The notes: generated from the sequence alone by a model not told the origin. A stretch of DNA of 64,000 nt from Trematomus loennbergii (GCA_012861695.1 JAAOOA010000399.1:14305248-14369247); one strand, 5' to 3'; counted from the first letter of the stretch, positions 1 to 10,757 are shown. Numbers and translations: made by a program.

Positions 1-1055
1 CATGAGTTTTGGTCTTAATATGCTCTGCTCAATATGGTCCTAATAAGGCAGTAGTACCACAAGAATAGCAATTCTCCCATTATAAGACTTGACAAATATG
101 ATCTATTCTTATGTAACAAGACATGAAACTAAGTGTTAATTGTGCCTAAATAACTCAAAATTAGGTATTTATATCTAAGAACATGTTCCCTATTTTAAAG
201 TGAAGTCTTGTTCATAACCAATAAGCTAGTAGTTTGACTCTAATTTACCGGAACAGGTTCCCTATTCTAAAGTTGCCTCCTCTTCACACTTTGTAAATAC
301 ATTATAGCACACAACTACTGAAATGAACCTCAACAGTACATGAACAAAGTAGGCTCACGTTGAAATATCTGTTTTATTAATGAACCACTAAAGAGAGGTT
401 CAGACACAAACCAAAACATGTCAAGTTTCTCCAAGGCTGAGAACATATATGCAGCCTGTACTTTTTAATAAAACTGATTTTTAACAGAGTTTATGTATTT
501 GTGATCATACTGTGTGACCTGCTTGTATGTACTTAATAATAATAATGCATTTGATTTATATAGCACACTTCGTCATCTCAAGGTGCTTCACAAGGCTATA
601 AGGAACAATAAGTAAAAAGTTATCTCAAGGAGCATATTGGATAAAATATGGCAATATAAAAAATAAAAATAAAAGGTTAAGAGCATAGAAGGTTTAAAAA
701 TAAATAAAGTAAAGGACAGTCAGTAAAATGCGGTGTGGAACAGGTGGGTCTTGAGGCATTTCCTAAAAACTGAGAGTGATGCTGAGGTCCGTATGTTCTC
801 TGGAAGCTGATTCCACAGACGTGGACCCAGGGAGGAGAAAGCACGGTTTCCCATGGTGACCAGTTTTGTCCGCGGGACAGCCAGGAGATTGGAGCTGTCT
901 GACCTGAGTGTGCGTGAGGTAGGCCTATGTGACTACTTACACAATAGGTGTACTGTTCTCTCTATGTGTTGTACTGTCTCAGTGTGAACACATAGATTAA
1001 ATAGCTAGCCAAACTTTTTTGAGAGCCAGGGAATGAGCAGCCATGCTCCTTATTT
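1..1055 (+). mobile_element. Long-TIR element, copy A (partial, interrupted)
   Basis: This stretch matches 7437-7975 and 23406-23890 closely over its length, which identifies an interspersed element that I call family T. Copy A lacks its left terminus at the window edge and stops near 1055, where an unrelated repeat begins. A LINE 3' end is inserted at about 534-930; the two other copies lack it, which gives a clear empty site. Complete copies elsewhere carry inverted termini of about 95 bp, so this is a DNA-transposon-like, non-autonomous family. I cannot assign its superfamily. Confidence 0.7.
534..930 (-). mobile_element. 5'-truncated L2/CR1-group LINE, 3' end
   Basis: The minus strand encodes the C-terminal tail typical of fish L2-group reverse transcriptase proteins, including the stretch GPRLWNQLPENIR at about 785-835, then a short 3' region ending in ATT repeats at 534-546. 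Nothing upstream of this tail is present, as expected for a 5'-truncated insertion. It interrupts family-T copy A, and the other two copies give the uninterrupted sequence. A short target duplication around TACTTA is plausible but not exact. It is not capable of movement. Confidence 0.75.
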
Positions 1056-1093
1056 CAACCCAGTCTCACGGCATTTCATGTTATAGTCACGAC

Positions 1094-2126
1094 CAGGGGC
1101 GTCGCCTGGACCTGAAAACATTCGGGGCTTAGCCCACAGTGGCGGCGGCACTACAGTGGCATTTTTACTGCAACACGCACACACACAGTACACCCGCGAC
1201 TGTTACAATGAATGCTCGATAATCAGCTCACGGCATATAGGCAGGGGTAAAGTGGTATTTTTTATGAGTGGGGACCTCACCTCCTCTAGGGGGGTCCGGG
1301 GGGATGATCCCCCGGGAAGATTTTTTTTAAATATTTAAGTTAAAAGCATCAATCTGGTGCACTTTGAGAGCAAAATGAAGAGATCTATGGATACCTCTCT
1401 CAACACCCATATGAAGCAGAACTGTAAACAGATGTACTTTTTCTTTATGGATATTTTACTAATCACTCCCATTTAAACTCTATTCTTGTTTTACTGCCAT
1501 ATAGTATTTCATAACTGTTTTTCCTTTATTCTCTTATTTTTTTTATAACTATAATGATCATATGAAGGTGTGCCGCGGAAATAATCTTTTGAATAATTTG
1601 TGACCAAACCGTTAGAGACCCACTGAGATAACTTAGACTAAAGTTATGTATCTAAACACTCAGAGAGTCCTTTAGCTCACCTGAGTCTCTCAGTCTGAGA
1701 GGAGAGGACTCTCCTCCAGCTTGTTGTGGAACAAACAGCTCCATATGTCCGTTAGTGCAGCTAGCTATCCAGATGCTAACAACACGTCCATGCTGGCACC
1801 GGTCCCTCCCTCCCCCTCTCTCCCTCTCTCTCTCCCTCTCTCTCTATCACACTAAATGCGCTATTGCCACACACACACACAGAGCCGAGTTTGAATGACA
1901 CAAGCACACGTTTATTTCCATGCAACTCTCTGATTGGTCTGGTGTCATGCCTCTGTTGCATTCACTGAACACGGGAAATTACAGTGCTGCCGTCCTCTCT
2001 TGTGTCATGATGAGGTTCACGTAAAGCACGGTTAATGTATTATATTATTGAGGGAGAATTGTCCGGGGCTACAGAAAAAACATTCGGGGCTAAAGCCCCG
2101 GATGCCCAGGCCAGGCGACGCCACTG
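1094..2126. mobile_element. Non-autonomous hAT-type element, 1,033 bp
   Basis: The ends are inverted: CAGGGGCGTCGCCTGG at 1094 and its imperfect complement CCAGGCGACGCCACTG ending at 2126. A perfect 8-bp duplication GTCACGAC flanks it (1086-1093 and 2127-2134). An 8-bp duplication and CAGNGGCG ends are hallmarks of hAT transposons. Comparison with the reverse copy at 24.7 kb shows the site without the insertion. No transposase is encoded; the interior includes a pyrimidine-rich CT tract at about 1803-1851. It would depend on a transposase supplied elsewhere. Confidence 0.88.
1803..1851 (+). repeat. CT-rich polypyrimidine microsatellite
   Basis: A nearly pure C/T tract inside the hAT element, followed shortly by a short CA run near 1870. 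Confidence 0.9.
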
Positions 2127-2346
2127 GTCACGACATTTAATCTATTGATTCGTGTTCACCAACACAATTTCCCCCTTTTTTTTCGTGTCACACAGAACGA
2201 TTTTAAAAGCAATGCATTTATATTGTGTTTCGTGCCTGCAACACGTCTTTTTGTCCGGTCGGGTCTTGGAAGACCGGAAGCTGTGTGGTTCATAAAAACA
2301 TCTTCGTACTCAATATCAAGCCACGAATAAATTGCAGAATGAAAAA

Positions 2347-2508
2347 CAATGGAGACTTAACAACTCTTTGTTAAAAGATGACACATTCATCTCACTTATT
2401 GAAAATAAAATAAAAGAATATATATCAATAAATGTAGACTCTGTGTCTTCCATTCAAACTGTATGGGAAGCCTTTAAGGCCACCTGCAGAGGGTGGATAA
2501 TCAGGTAA
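2347..2508 (+). pseudogene. L1-type ORF2 remnant (after endonuclease domain)
   Basis: A 53-codon open stretch ending in TAA at 2506-2508. It reads like the segment after the endonuclease domain of L1-type ORF2 proteins: WRLNNSLL, then a helix-rich stretch, then VWEAFKATCRGWII. From memory of the family this WR-NNSLL ... VWE-K---RG-II pattern is typical of L1. No endonuclease or reverse transcriptase catalytic residues remain. Confidence 0.7.
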
Positions 2509-2638
2509 TATTATAAATGATCCCAAGCTAATAAACCGCAAATTCCAAACATTTTACTCCAATGTATGTCAAACTATATACCAACTATATTTGGTTAAGC
2601 CAGACAACAGGCTTTGGGATAAGATAACGGCTTTCCTG

Positions 2639-3705
2639 AGGCCTGTACTACGAAGCCGGATTTTCGCTTAGCCGGCTGACTTCAGGGAAAACTCTGGCTT
2701 TCCGGTCCTACGACGCTGGTTCTCTTTTTAGCGGGCTAGATCTCCATGGTAACTTATGCTGAGCGGCTAACCTCCTCGGGAGGAGGTTAGGTTGCAGGCT
2801 AAGAGATCAACTCAGTGAAAGCACCGCCTGCTGACCAATCAGAGCTCCGTGTGCGGAGTTTAAAGCTATCAAGTCATATTACAGAATAGAGGAAAAACTG
2901 CCGTCGCAGGAAAGACGGCCGGCAAAAATCAACTGACTGTGTGAACGTGAAAATTCATAGAATATCCCCTCCCATCTTCAGAGCAATCTGACTATTATAA
3001 CATTAGCGTTAAGAAAGCTTACTTAAATATCTGCCACAACATAAGTAACCGGATCAGAGTAACATTAAGTACAGTCCGCGGCACTGTGAGTGCAGACGTT
3101 GATGTGTCCCATTATCATTCATATCATATCACATCATAATGTATCATATATTTCCTTATTTGAGTCAGCTTCTTGAGCCGTATCTGGCCGTGCAACACTC
3201 ACAGTGTCACATACTGTATGCAGAAGTATTATTTTAAGCAACACATTAAGTTGACGAAACACTCGAGTCAAATGTAATTAAAGTCCAATCCACACGGGGC
3301 AGTGATATCATAAACCTGTTAATGTACGCATTCAAACGCTTTTTCTTTTACCAGCTGTATTCACCTTGCAGGTGCAGCTATGTGGCTTGGATAAAGTGTT
3401 TAAGTCATGGATTTTTAAAGTTTAACTTCTTCATATTTGACTAATATTAAAGTTCACTTTTCATTCAGCAAGTATGACGCTGCGCTGTCAGTACGCTTGT
3501 CCATGTTTGAGATTGGTCGAATGCTCCAAATACCACCCCTTTCATGTGAACGCGCACCTAACTAGATAGGACACGGCTGGCTTGAGCGATCCACTTGATA
3601 ACCAGCGTCGTAGTACAGTTTAGCGAGAGCGCGTATGTTTTGGATTGGGCCAACCGGCTAACTCAATATCCAGGTTAGGTTGAACCAGCTTCGTAGTACA
3701 GGCCT
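2639..3705. mobile_element. Harbinger-like non-autonomous element, 1,067 bp
   Basis: The inverted ends read AGGCCTGTACTACGAAGCCGG at the left and the complement of AGGCCTGTACTACGAAGCTGG at the right. The 3-bp flank CTG is repeated at 2636-2638 and 3706-3708. A 3-bp duplication fits the PIF/Harbinger group. No transposase frame is visible inside. It lies within the L1-like insertion and is therefore younger than it. Confidence 0.82.
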
Positions 3706-3889
3706 CTGGACTCAAACCATCTCGGCTGCCAACAATAAATATAATAATATGAATTAATAATATTAATAAATAAATATAAATAAAGAGAAATAAGCTATGA
3801 AGAAACAGAAAAATAACGGTAATAATAATGAAAGAAGTGAAATTAAATGGGAAATGGATGAATAGGTGAATTAATCATAAAAGGAAGAG

Positions 3890-3975
3890 ATGTGTGTGTG
3901 TGTATATGTACATATGTGTGCATATATATGTATTTATTTATTTGACTATTTATCTATTTATTTACCTATTAAACA
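3890..3975 (+). repeat. TG/TA and TATT low-complexity tract
   Basis: A run of TG dinucleotides grades into TATA and TATT repeats within the L1-like 3' region. Confidence 0.8.
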
Positions 3976-4440
3976 ATGAAGTATACCTATATTATGAAGC
4001 AAATCATGTATAAATACAACGCCATATGCATACATCAAATGTAACTGACACTGTAATCCCCCTACCCCCCACCCTTCATGTTATGTCCTGTCCTACTTGT
4101 AATGTCTGTAAGCCATGTCCTTTTCCGTGTGTTTTTGTCTTTTAAAAATGTTTAATAAAATATAAATGTTAAAAAAAATATCAAGCCACGATTAATGTTT
4201 TCATTTTAAATCGTATAATGTCGGACTTTTTTTGCCGTCTGTGAGGAAAATAAATGGGGCTCAGAGCCTCAGAATAGTGAAATCTGTATTTTTTTCCTTC
4301 TAATTTGTTATTCTTTTCTAAATAACACACTGTTATTTACTCAACAATAACACACAATTATCCTTGTTTTTATTTATTTGTTTAATTCCATAATCTCTGG
4401 CTTTTTTGGCGTCCGTCAGGAACTGAATGTCAAAATAAAA

Positions 4441-5640
4441 ATAACCGGAAACAGACGTAGGCCTATATGGGACATTTCGAGCATCATTGCGATACACAGC
4501 CACTGAACTGATTACCCAAGATCCTCAGCTATGGTTTAAGCTCGGTGATTGGATGTTTTAGCCGCAATGCACGTTGGGATATGGTGTTAATGCGATATGA
4601 AATCCGAAAAACATTCCCCCCCCCCCCCAGAACTACACATGCTGGCTATTGTGTTTCGCAAAATGTAAAATGTTCTATGGGACGTCTCTACTGGGAACGT
4701 TTTCGTTTTTTCCCACAATTAGAAGTTGCCAGTATTAAACACATTGGTGTTATCAAATGTAAAACGTATAATTAATAAATGGGTGAAAATCGCTTGTGTC
4801 CATAATGGGCAGCATTAATATATACCCACATGACAGCTCATTGTTACTTTGTAATTCTACTCCACTACAATTCAGAGGTTAACCTGGTATTTTTACTCCA
4901 CTACATTTCTTTTTGTTACTTTGCAGATTCTGATTAATGATGTAAAATATAAACAACCCTTAAATCAGACTTTAGTTACACCTGAGTAAAATTCAGGGAA
5001 GGTGATTGTCAAGTGCCAACAATCAGGAGAGATATTTGATAGTTGGTGCTTGAGAAGACTAAACATTTATATGCAGATCCCTACAAAGTATATTCATTAC
5101 TCGTTATTCTCTACTAATAGTTAATTAAAGACTGTATATAATGGCTATTTTGCACATCCCTTTCAAGATTTCAAGATTTTCTAAGGTTTATTGATATATC
5201 ATATTATACACAACTACGGTGTAGTTATGCAATGTATGAAAAACTTGGGTCGCAAGTTCCTCAACAGTGCATTACAAGACATCTATCAATATGTGTGTAT
5301 ACCTCCACCATTAAACTGTCATATTCTGCACATTTCTTATACTGTCTACATACATCTTATAAGAGTATAATTAATATGTATAATATCAGTTAAAATAAGT
5401 GCTTCAACATAGTTAACATTGCAGGAAAGCAATATATTAGACGTTAAGTACTTTGTCAGGCTTAATATTTATCTGTAGATACCCCCAGATCACTTATAGT
5501 ATCTTCTTGATTTTTTATATTCTATATTTCTATCATTGACCTTCTACTTTACCCCTATGAAAGTATGTACTCTTAATATTTTTTTCATCAAATATAACAC
5601 ATAAAAAAAAAATTCAATAACGTGCTTTAACCACTAGGCG
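4441..5640. other. No gene found; AT-rich DNA with repeat scraps
   Basis: I see no supported gene. It holds a 13-C run at about 4616-4628, a stretch with recurring TACTCCACTACA wording at 4857-5000 that resembles a common fish dispersed repeat, and at 5160-5330 a sequence resembling the reversed 3' end of a LINE. A 76-codon open frame at 4545-4775 has no recognisable features. Confidence 0.6.
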
Positions 5641-5644
5641 GTGT

Positions 5645-5832
5645 ATAATTAGAGGGTTATTGAGGAAAAACTCTCAACTAATGGCTTATTATTTGTAGAA
5701 TATGGTCATGTAGAATAAGGCATTAATACGTGTTTTATAATGACTAATAAAGAGCCAATATACTGCTAATATGCATGTTAATTAACAACTAGTTGATGGT
5801 TAATTTGTGTACCTTAATATAAAGTGCTACCG
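5645..5832 (-). mobile_element. Long-TIR element family T, isolated terminus
   Basis: This segment is the inverted counterpart of 7267-7400 over roughly 130 bp, running through GTAGAATATGGTCATGTAG and ACTAATAAAGAGCC, then on to GTACCTTAATATAAAGTGCTACC, which probably is the outermost end of the element. The rest of this copy is missing. Confidence 0.7.
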
Positions 5833-6234
5833 TAAATGTATATGGAGACTTTTTTAGGACATTAAGTTTAATTTCTTCAAACAAATGGGAATATTTGTAT
5901 TTTAAATGGAGCTTGGTCTCCTAAACAGTAGTGCACATATACGCGCCACTGCTGAGGTTAAGGTTAGTTTGAGCCATCCAGAGGATTACCTAACTTCATG
6001 TACAACAAAGCTTACAGGCGAGTCAACAAGCACAGGTACAGTAGTACAAGTATAATTTTGTCTTAATTGTCGGAGCTCCATTCATTAACAGTTACAGCCA
6101 CAGTGATTTGGCTCAACATTTGACCCATCCTGGAATTAGGGGCAGTGGTCATCACAGCAGCAGATGAGCTGTGTGGGTGTCTGGTTCATTGCCCATGGAC
6201 ACCTCAGCAGTACCCATGGAGACGAACCGGCACA
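5833..6234. other. Unassigned intergenic DNA
   Basis: No open frame, RNA gene or clear repeat boundary. The part around 6120-6220 (GAATTAGGGGCAGTGGTCATCACAGC onward, shown here only in part) resembles a common dispersed fish repeat, but I cannot fix its ends. Confidence 0.5.
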
Positions 6235-6320
6235 TATAATAGCAGATGATAATGATTTGATCTGCATTTGGGACTTGAACCCAAGCCAAATCCCATCCGA
6301 AGGAACCACTTCAAAAGGAG

Positions 6321-6392
6321 TGGAGATGCCGGGGATTGAACCCGGGGCCTCATACATGCAAAGCATGCGCTCTACCACTGAGCTACATCCCC
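6321..6392 (-). tRNA. tRNA-Ala-TGC: tRNA-Ala (anticodon UGC), copy 1
   Basis: The minus strand gives a 72-nt sequence from GGGGATGTAGCTCAGTGG to CCCCGGCATCTCCA that folds as a full cloverleaf. The 7-bp acceptor stem is GGGGATG/CATCTCC with one G-T pair, the anticodon loop is TTTGCAT (anticodon TGC), and the T arm contains GGTTCAATCCC. Internal promoter boxes are intact: A box TAGCTCAGTGG and B box GGTTCAATCC. A TTTT run within about 10 nt after the 3' end can serve as a Pol III terminator. There is no intron and no encoded CCA, as usual for eukaryotes. It sits about 90 bp from a LINE 3' tail, an arrangement repeated in the other two copies. Confidence 0.93.
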
Positions 6393-6477
6393 AGTTGCAA
6401 CCAAAAGAACGTTACAGTTTACAACACACATTTACTCAAATATTAGACGTTAATATTAAACAAACATATATTTTAGC

Positions 6478-6965
6478 TTGTCAAAGTCAAGTCCAAGTCA
6501 GAGTCAACTTTATTGTCAATCTTTCAGTTTGTGTGTAGGCAGACAGAGAGATAAAAATACCGTTTCCCACAATCCTGAATACAATAACAAAGGTATATAC
6601 GAATATGTTTAAAAATACAATCAACACAATCAACAGACGCATTTGTACATATGCACACATTAAGACATAAATAAAAGCACAACAATCAATTATACAAAAC
6701 AACAGTCACTTCAAAATCTTTGAGAATGTACATGTATGCAAACTGAAATGGGTCCAGCGAGGGGGAGGTCAGATTTGATTGGCTTCATGACTAGCCTCTC
6801 AAAGCGCTTCATGATGGTTGAAGTCAGCGCTACGGGCAGTAGTCATTGAAGCAGGAAGGTGATGACTTCTTCGGCACAGGTATGATGGTGGTTACCTTGA
6901 AGCACGAGGGAACAACAGCCTGGTTCAGGAAGATGTTGAAGATGTCTGTGAGCTCAGCGGCGTGT
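6478..6965 (-). mobile_element. L2/CR1-group LINE, internally deleted, 3' end
   Basis: Minus-strand translation near 6840-6965 gives fragments such as [21 protein letters not shown], followed by PKKSS-SCFND wording, which belongs to the fish L2/CR1-group reverse transcriptase. The frame contains a stop. The sequence then jumps to a 3' UTR ending ATTGACAATAAAGTTGACTCTGAC plus TTGACTTTGAC repeats at 6478-6520, the usual L2-type tail. A nearly identical fragment lies at 10446-10757. Confidence 0.75.
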
Positions 6966-7250
6966 TAAAGGGGACCTATTATGCAAATCCACTTTTTCAT
7001 GTCTTTTATACATAAAAGTGTTAAGAGATTCTGAAAGTTTCAGGAAAAAATATTTGCTCACTTTTTGTCCTGATCCATTGATATAAAAACCTGTCTGAAA
7101 ATGAGCTGATCAGATTTTATAATGTCATAACGATTTTTTGGCTTGTGTAACCATTAGCCAATAACCAACCAAGGTGACCCTACCACCTTATCACCTGAAT
7201 CTCCTCCTAAAGCACTATTGTGTTCTTTTTAAACAAATATTTTTCAGAGG
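6966..7250 (+). mobile_element. MITE end with TTAAAGGGGACCTATTATGC terminus
   Basis: It starts with TTAAAGGGGACCTATTATGC at 6965-6984, essentially the same terminus as the complete element at 8203-9204. I cannot find the matching right terminus before family-T copy B begins, so this copy is probably truncated. Confidence 0.55.
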
Positions 7251-7266
7251 GGCTTGGGGAGTGGAA

Positions 7267-8165
7267 TTAACATGCATATTAGCAGTATATTGGCTCTTTA
7301 TTAGTCATTATAAAACACTTATTAATGCCTTATTCTACATGACTATATTCTATAAGTAATAGGCCATTAGTTGAGAGTTTTTCCTCAATAACCCTGTAAT
7401 TAGTCCTTATTTATTGCAAGTAAGGAAGTTGTTGTTCATGAGCTTTGGTCTGAATATGCTCTCCTCAATATGTCTAGATAACTCAAAATTAGGTATTTCT
7501 ATCTAAGAATATGTTCCCTATTTTAAAGTGAAGTCTTATTCATAACCAATAAGCTAATTAGACTCTAATTGACCTGAACAGGTTCCCTATTCTAAAGTTG
7601 CCTCCTCTTCACACTTTGTAAATACATTATAGCACACAACTACTGAAATGAACCTCAACAGTACATGAACAAATTAGGCTCACGTTGAAATATCTGTTTT
7701 ATTAATGAACCACTAAAGAGAGGTTCAGACACAAACCAAAACATGTCAAGTTTCTCCAAGGCTGAGAACATAGCCTGTACGTTTTAATAAAACTGATTTT
7801 TAACAGAGTTTATGTATTTGTGATCATACTGTGTGACCTGCTTGTATGTATACTTACACAATAGGTGTACTGTTCTCTCTTTTTGTTTTACTGTCTCAGT
7901 GTGAACATAGATTAAACAGCCAGCCAAACTATTTTGAGAGCCAGGGAATGGGCAGCCATGCTCCTTTATTGACTTATTTGCACTCCACTGACATTCAAAC
8001 GGAGTGAAACTATAAAAAAAGAAGTTACAAGGCACTTAATGATCTCATACATGCAAGTGTAACATACACAGATTACTTGTAGAATATGGTCATGTAGAAT
8101 AAGGCATAGTGTTTTATAATGACTAATATGTTAAACTAGTTGATGGTGAATTTGTGTACCTTAAG
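7267..8165 (+). mobile_element. Long-TIR element family T, copy B (most complete)
   Basis: The left end (7267-7360) and right end (8073-8165) are inverted copies of each other, sharing ACATGCATATTAGCAGTA and CATGACTATATTCTA-type wording; the right one has a deletion. The interior matches copies A and C. A minus-strand 83-codon open frame (7784-8035) is also open in copy C, but the differences between the two change mostly amino acids, so it is probably not a protein under constraint. Non-autonomous; superfamily unknown. Confidence 0.75.
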
Positions 8166-8206
8166 GCGAGACACCCCAGGTGAATAGGGTAATTTTTTTA
8201 ACTTAA

Positions 8207-9200
8207 AGTGGACCTATCATGCTATATTTAAATGATATATTGTAGGGCCATACCTATATAAGGTATATTTATACGTTTCTGTTTTCAAAATACCAAACAG
8301 ATCATGATTTTAAGCCATGCCTCATTTCGCTCTATTTGCTGTTCTCCAGCACTGTTTTTGCAGGGGGCTGATTCTGTGAGCTGCAGCTGACCACGCCCCG
8401 CTGCAGGAGAGGGGAGCGCGCTCTGATCAAGTCAGAAGAGGGGGAGAAAAGTAGATCTCCGTCCTCCGTGTTTTATTATAGCCTATTATTATATAGAGTC
8501 GTTATTCATTTGTTTTAAAGCTCAATAAATAACAAAGAAGACCTTTGACCGGCACTTTTATAATTTTGTCTGGAAGATGTAAACTTTAACGGGACATCTT
8601 GACCGGCGAAAGAAAACCTAACTGAAACTCTGCTGCACGGTCCCCTCGTTCCTTGGAAGAGGCGGAGAGGTGGGTGTTTGTCATCTGCTGATGGACTAAC
8701 CGGAGAGAATTACAGTGCTTGCCTCGACGGGGAGGGATTGTATTGAATTAAAGCAGCAGGAGGAGCAAACGCTTGCCTCGCGGAGGGAGAAAAAAAGCCA
8801 CAGCGGAGAATAAACAGAAGGGTAACCCTGGTAACCATGCGGAAGTCTTCTTCGCTGTTTTTGTGGCAGACTACAGCGCCACTTACAGGCCTGGCATATG
8901 TACTACAGCGTCTCCAGCGCTTTCGAGCGGCAATGGCCGGCCGTGGCCCAACCCCACATTCCCCTGATAGGTGGAGAGTTGGCCCAATAGCTGTAGCGCC
9001 ACTGTCCTGACGTCAGGACAGTGTTCAAATCTGGATCAGTTTTTATCAGATCCGTTGCAGCCCCTTTTTTAGAGATTTGGGTATGGAGGAAAATAGAGAG
9101 GGTTGTGTTTTCTGACACTTGGTGAGTTCCCTGGAACACCGGGGACACATATTCATGTATAAAAGACGTACAAAAGTGCATTTTGCATGATAGGTCCCCT
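8207..9200. mobile_element. TTAA-flanked MITE, 994 bp
   Basis: The left end AGTGGACCTATCATGC and right end GCATGATAGGTCCCCT are inverted copies, each bounded by TTAA (8203-8206 and 9201-9204). TTAA duplication is typical of piggyBac-group elements, but I assign the superfamily only tentatively. The interior holds a GC-richer block (8370-9030) with a module (8810-8935) shared with the Harbinger-like element at 15.2-16.0 kb. No transposase is encoded. Confidence 0.8.
9000..9023. repeat. Perfect 24-bp palindrome with CRE-like core
   Basis: CACTGTCCTGACGTCAGG... reads identically on both strands over 24 bases. Its centre is TGACGTCA at 9008-9015, the consensus cAMP-response element. It lies inside the TTAA-flanked MITE. 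Whether any factor binds it is unknown. Confidence 0.85.
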
Positions 9201-9660
9201 TTAAAGATATCAGATAAAAATTTCTCCAGTTAATTACTTACAATAAGGCAATTGTTTTTTGTATTACACGTTTACATATTCAAATGGTCCATTATCTCAT
9301 TACAAATGCGCATATTTTAACACATTTCAGGAACCGAAATCTGAACTTTGGATAAAGCCAGGTTCAAAATTCTTGTTTCATTTTGTAGTCATATTAGTAT
9401 CTAAGGCTTTTACAGAAGGGATTTTGGATATCTCTTTTAATCACTCCATAAATCAGAAAATACTGTCAACAGCCCTAAAATATCAATTTTCGCCATGTTT
9501 TTAGGTATAAAATGTTATATGAACAAACCCTTCTGTAAAAGCCTTCATAATATTGATAGGAATATAACTGGAAGGTTTGGTGTATGTACGTGCTACTGAA
9601 GTGGAAATTTCGAACTCAGAGTAGGAGAAAAAACTCATTTTGAGAAAACGACCTTTAAAG

Positions 9661-10009
9661 ATTGCTGTGTGGCGCTAGCTAAACCCTCCTGTTCTTTGGA
9701 TGACAGCTTGCGCCTCGACGCACTCCGTGAAGGTATTTAATGTTCGGGGTCATTTGTTTTTGTATAACCTTGCTTCGTGCAAGTGACAATTGTTGTCTCT
9801 GTGAACGTTTCTTTCGCCGCTCTTTTGCCATTTTGAGATTTAAATTTCTCGCGGAAAGCTAACCAGGAAGTGTTTTAGCACACCACGTGACGCATCTGAA
9901 CGAATCACGTTGTCAGAAATTGACACCAGCCAATGAGATTTTGTTTCTTGGTTTAAGACCCCTTTTTACTTTCACGATTGGTTGCTGATACAAAGGAAAT
10001 GACCCTAGG
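9661..10009. other. Unassigned stretch, no supported gene
   Basis: About 350 bp with no open frame of note and no clear repeat boundaries. Confidence 0.5.
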
Positions 10010-10199
10010 GAGGCGCCCAGGTGGCATCCTTACTAGGTAGGTGCCTGAACCACCTCAACTGGCTCCTTTCGATGCGAAGGAGGAGCGGTTCAACTCCGAG
10101 TCCCTCCCAGATGACTGAATTTCTCACCTTATCCCTAAGGGATAGCCACCCTGCGGAGAAAACCCGTCTCGGCCACTTGTATCCGCGATCTGTCATAGG
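10010..10199 (+). repeat. GC-rich dispersed repeat fragment
   Basis: The wording AGGCGCCCAGGTGGCATCC through CCACCTCAACTGGCTCC to CTTGTATCCGCGATCTG resembles, from memory, a sequence very common in fish genomes. I cannot name the family. Short open frames across it have no recognisable domain. Confidence 0.5.
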
Positions 10200-10286
10200 G
10201 CTGTTGTGATAATGATTTGTTCTGCATTTGGGACTTGTTCTGGTTCCCAAACCAAATCCCATCGGATTGAACCACTTCAAAAAGAG

Positions 10287-10358
10287 TGGAGATGCCGGGG
10301 ATTGAACCCGGGGCCTCATACATGCAAAGCATGCGCTCTACTACTGAGCTACATCCCC
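10287..10358 (-). tRNA. tRNA-Ala-TGC: tRNA-Ala (anticodon UGC), copy 2
   Basis: Same 72-nt cloverleaf and TGC anticodon as copy 1, with one difference: the D loop reads CTCAGTAGTAGAG instead of CTCAGTGGTAGAG, changing one G of the conserved GG pair. This weakens the A box and the D-loop/T-loop contact, so reduced function is possible. TTTTT follows the 3' end within 10 nt. It is part of a repeated tRNA-plus-LINE cassette. Confidence 0.88.
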
Positions 10359-10445
10359 AGTAGCAACCAACAAGAACGTTACAGTTTACAACACGCATTT
10401 ACTCAAATATTAGACGTTAATATTAGACAAACATATATTTTAGCT

Positions 10446-10757
10446 TGTCAAAGTCAAGTCCAAGTCAAAGTCAACTTTATTGTCAATCTTTTAGCAGCAA
10501 CAATCAATATATACAAAATAACAGTCAAAATTCAAAAAGTTCAAAATCTTTGAGAATGTACATGTATGCAAACTGAAATGGGTCCAGCGAGGGGGGGAGG
10601 TCAGATTTGATTTGCTTCATGACTAGCCTCTCAAAGCACTTCATGATGGTTGAAGTCAGTGCTACGGGGCGGGAGTCATTGAAGCAGGAAGGTGATGACT
10701 TCTTCGGCACAGGTATGATGGTGGTTACCTTGAAACACGAGGGAACAACAGCCTGGC
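10446..10757 (-). mobile_element. L2/CR1-group LINE fragment between tRNA copies
   Basis: The minus strand contains [19 protein letters not shown] and FERLVMKQI, characteristic of fish L2/CR1-group reverse transcriptase around motif 1 (part of a 61-codon frame, 10525-10710). It then fuses directly to a 3' UTR ending in GACAATAAAGTTGAC and CTTTGAC repeats near 10446. The same internal deletion is seen at 6478-6965, so the two fragments share a common ancestor copy rather than being independent insertions. Confidence 0.75.

Larger units (their letters stand above)
2327..4176 (+). mobile_element. L1-like LINE fragment with 15-bp target duplication
   Basis: AATATCAAGCCACGA occurs at 2312-2326 and again at 4177-4191, directly after an A-rich tail (AATAAAATATAAATGTTAAAAAAAA). 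This is a classic target-primed insertion. Only the start region (2327-2638) and the 3' untranslated region (3706-4176) belong to the LINE; the rest is a nested Harbinger-like element. The LINE is also internally deleted, because the short coding remnant at 2347-2508 is followed directly by 3'-UTR-like sequence. Confidence 0.85.
1056..4440 (+). repeat. Dispersed repeat R1 (copy 1), split by later insertions
   Basis: Sequence beginning CAACCCAGTCTCACGGCATT recurs in reverse at 24297-24737, which serves as an uninterrupted reference. Here it is broken by a hAT element (1094-2126) and an L1-like insertion (2327-4176, with its own Harbinger inside). The remaining R1 pieces are 1056-1093, 2127-2326 and roughly 4192-4300. 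No coding potential is visible in the R1 parts. The family is not identified. Confidence 0.7.
8164..9660 (+). mobile_element. Older repeat split by a TTAA-targeted MITE
   Basis: Starting GGCGAGACACCCCAGGTGAA at about 8164, this sequence is interrupted at a TTAA by the element at 8207-9200 and continues after 9204 (AGATATCAGATAAAAATTTC) to about 9660. Joining the flanks at the TTAA gives a continuous AT-rich sequence. No partner terminus was found, so the right end is approximate. No supported gene. Confidence 0.5.

Noticed and set aside
7784..8035. 83-codon minus-strand frame, also open at 23700-23951, as a conserved small protein
   Set aside because: It lies in a TIR element. Of about eight base differences between the two copies, six change an amino acid, which does not look like purifying selection.
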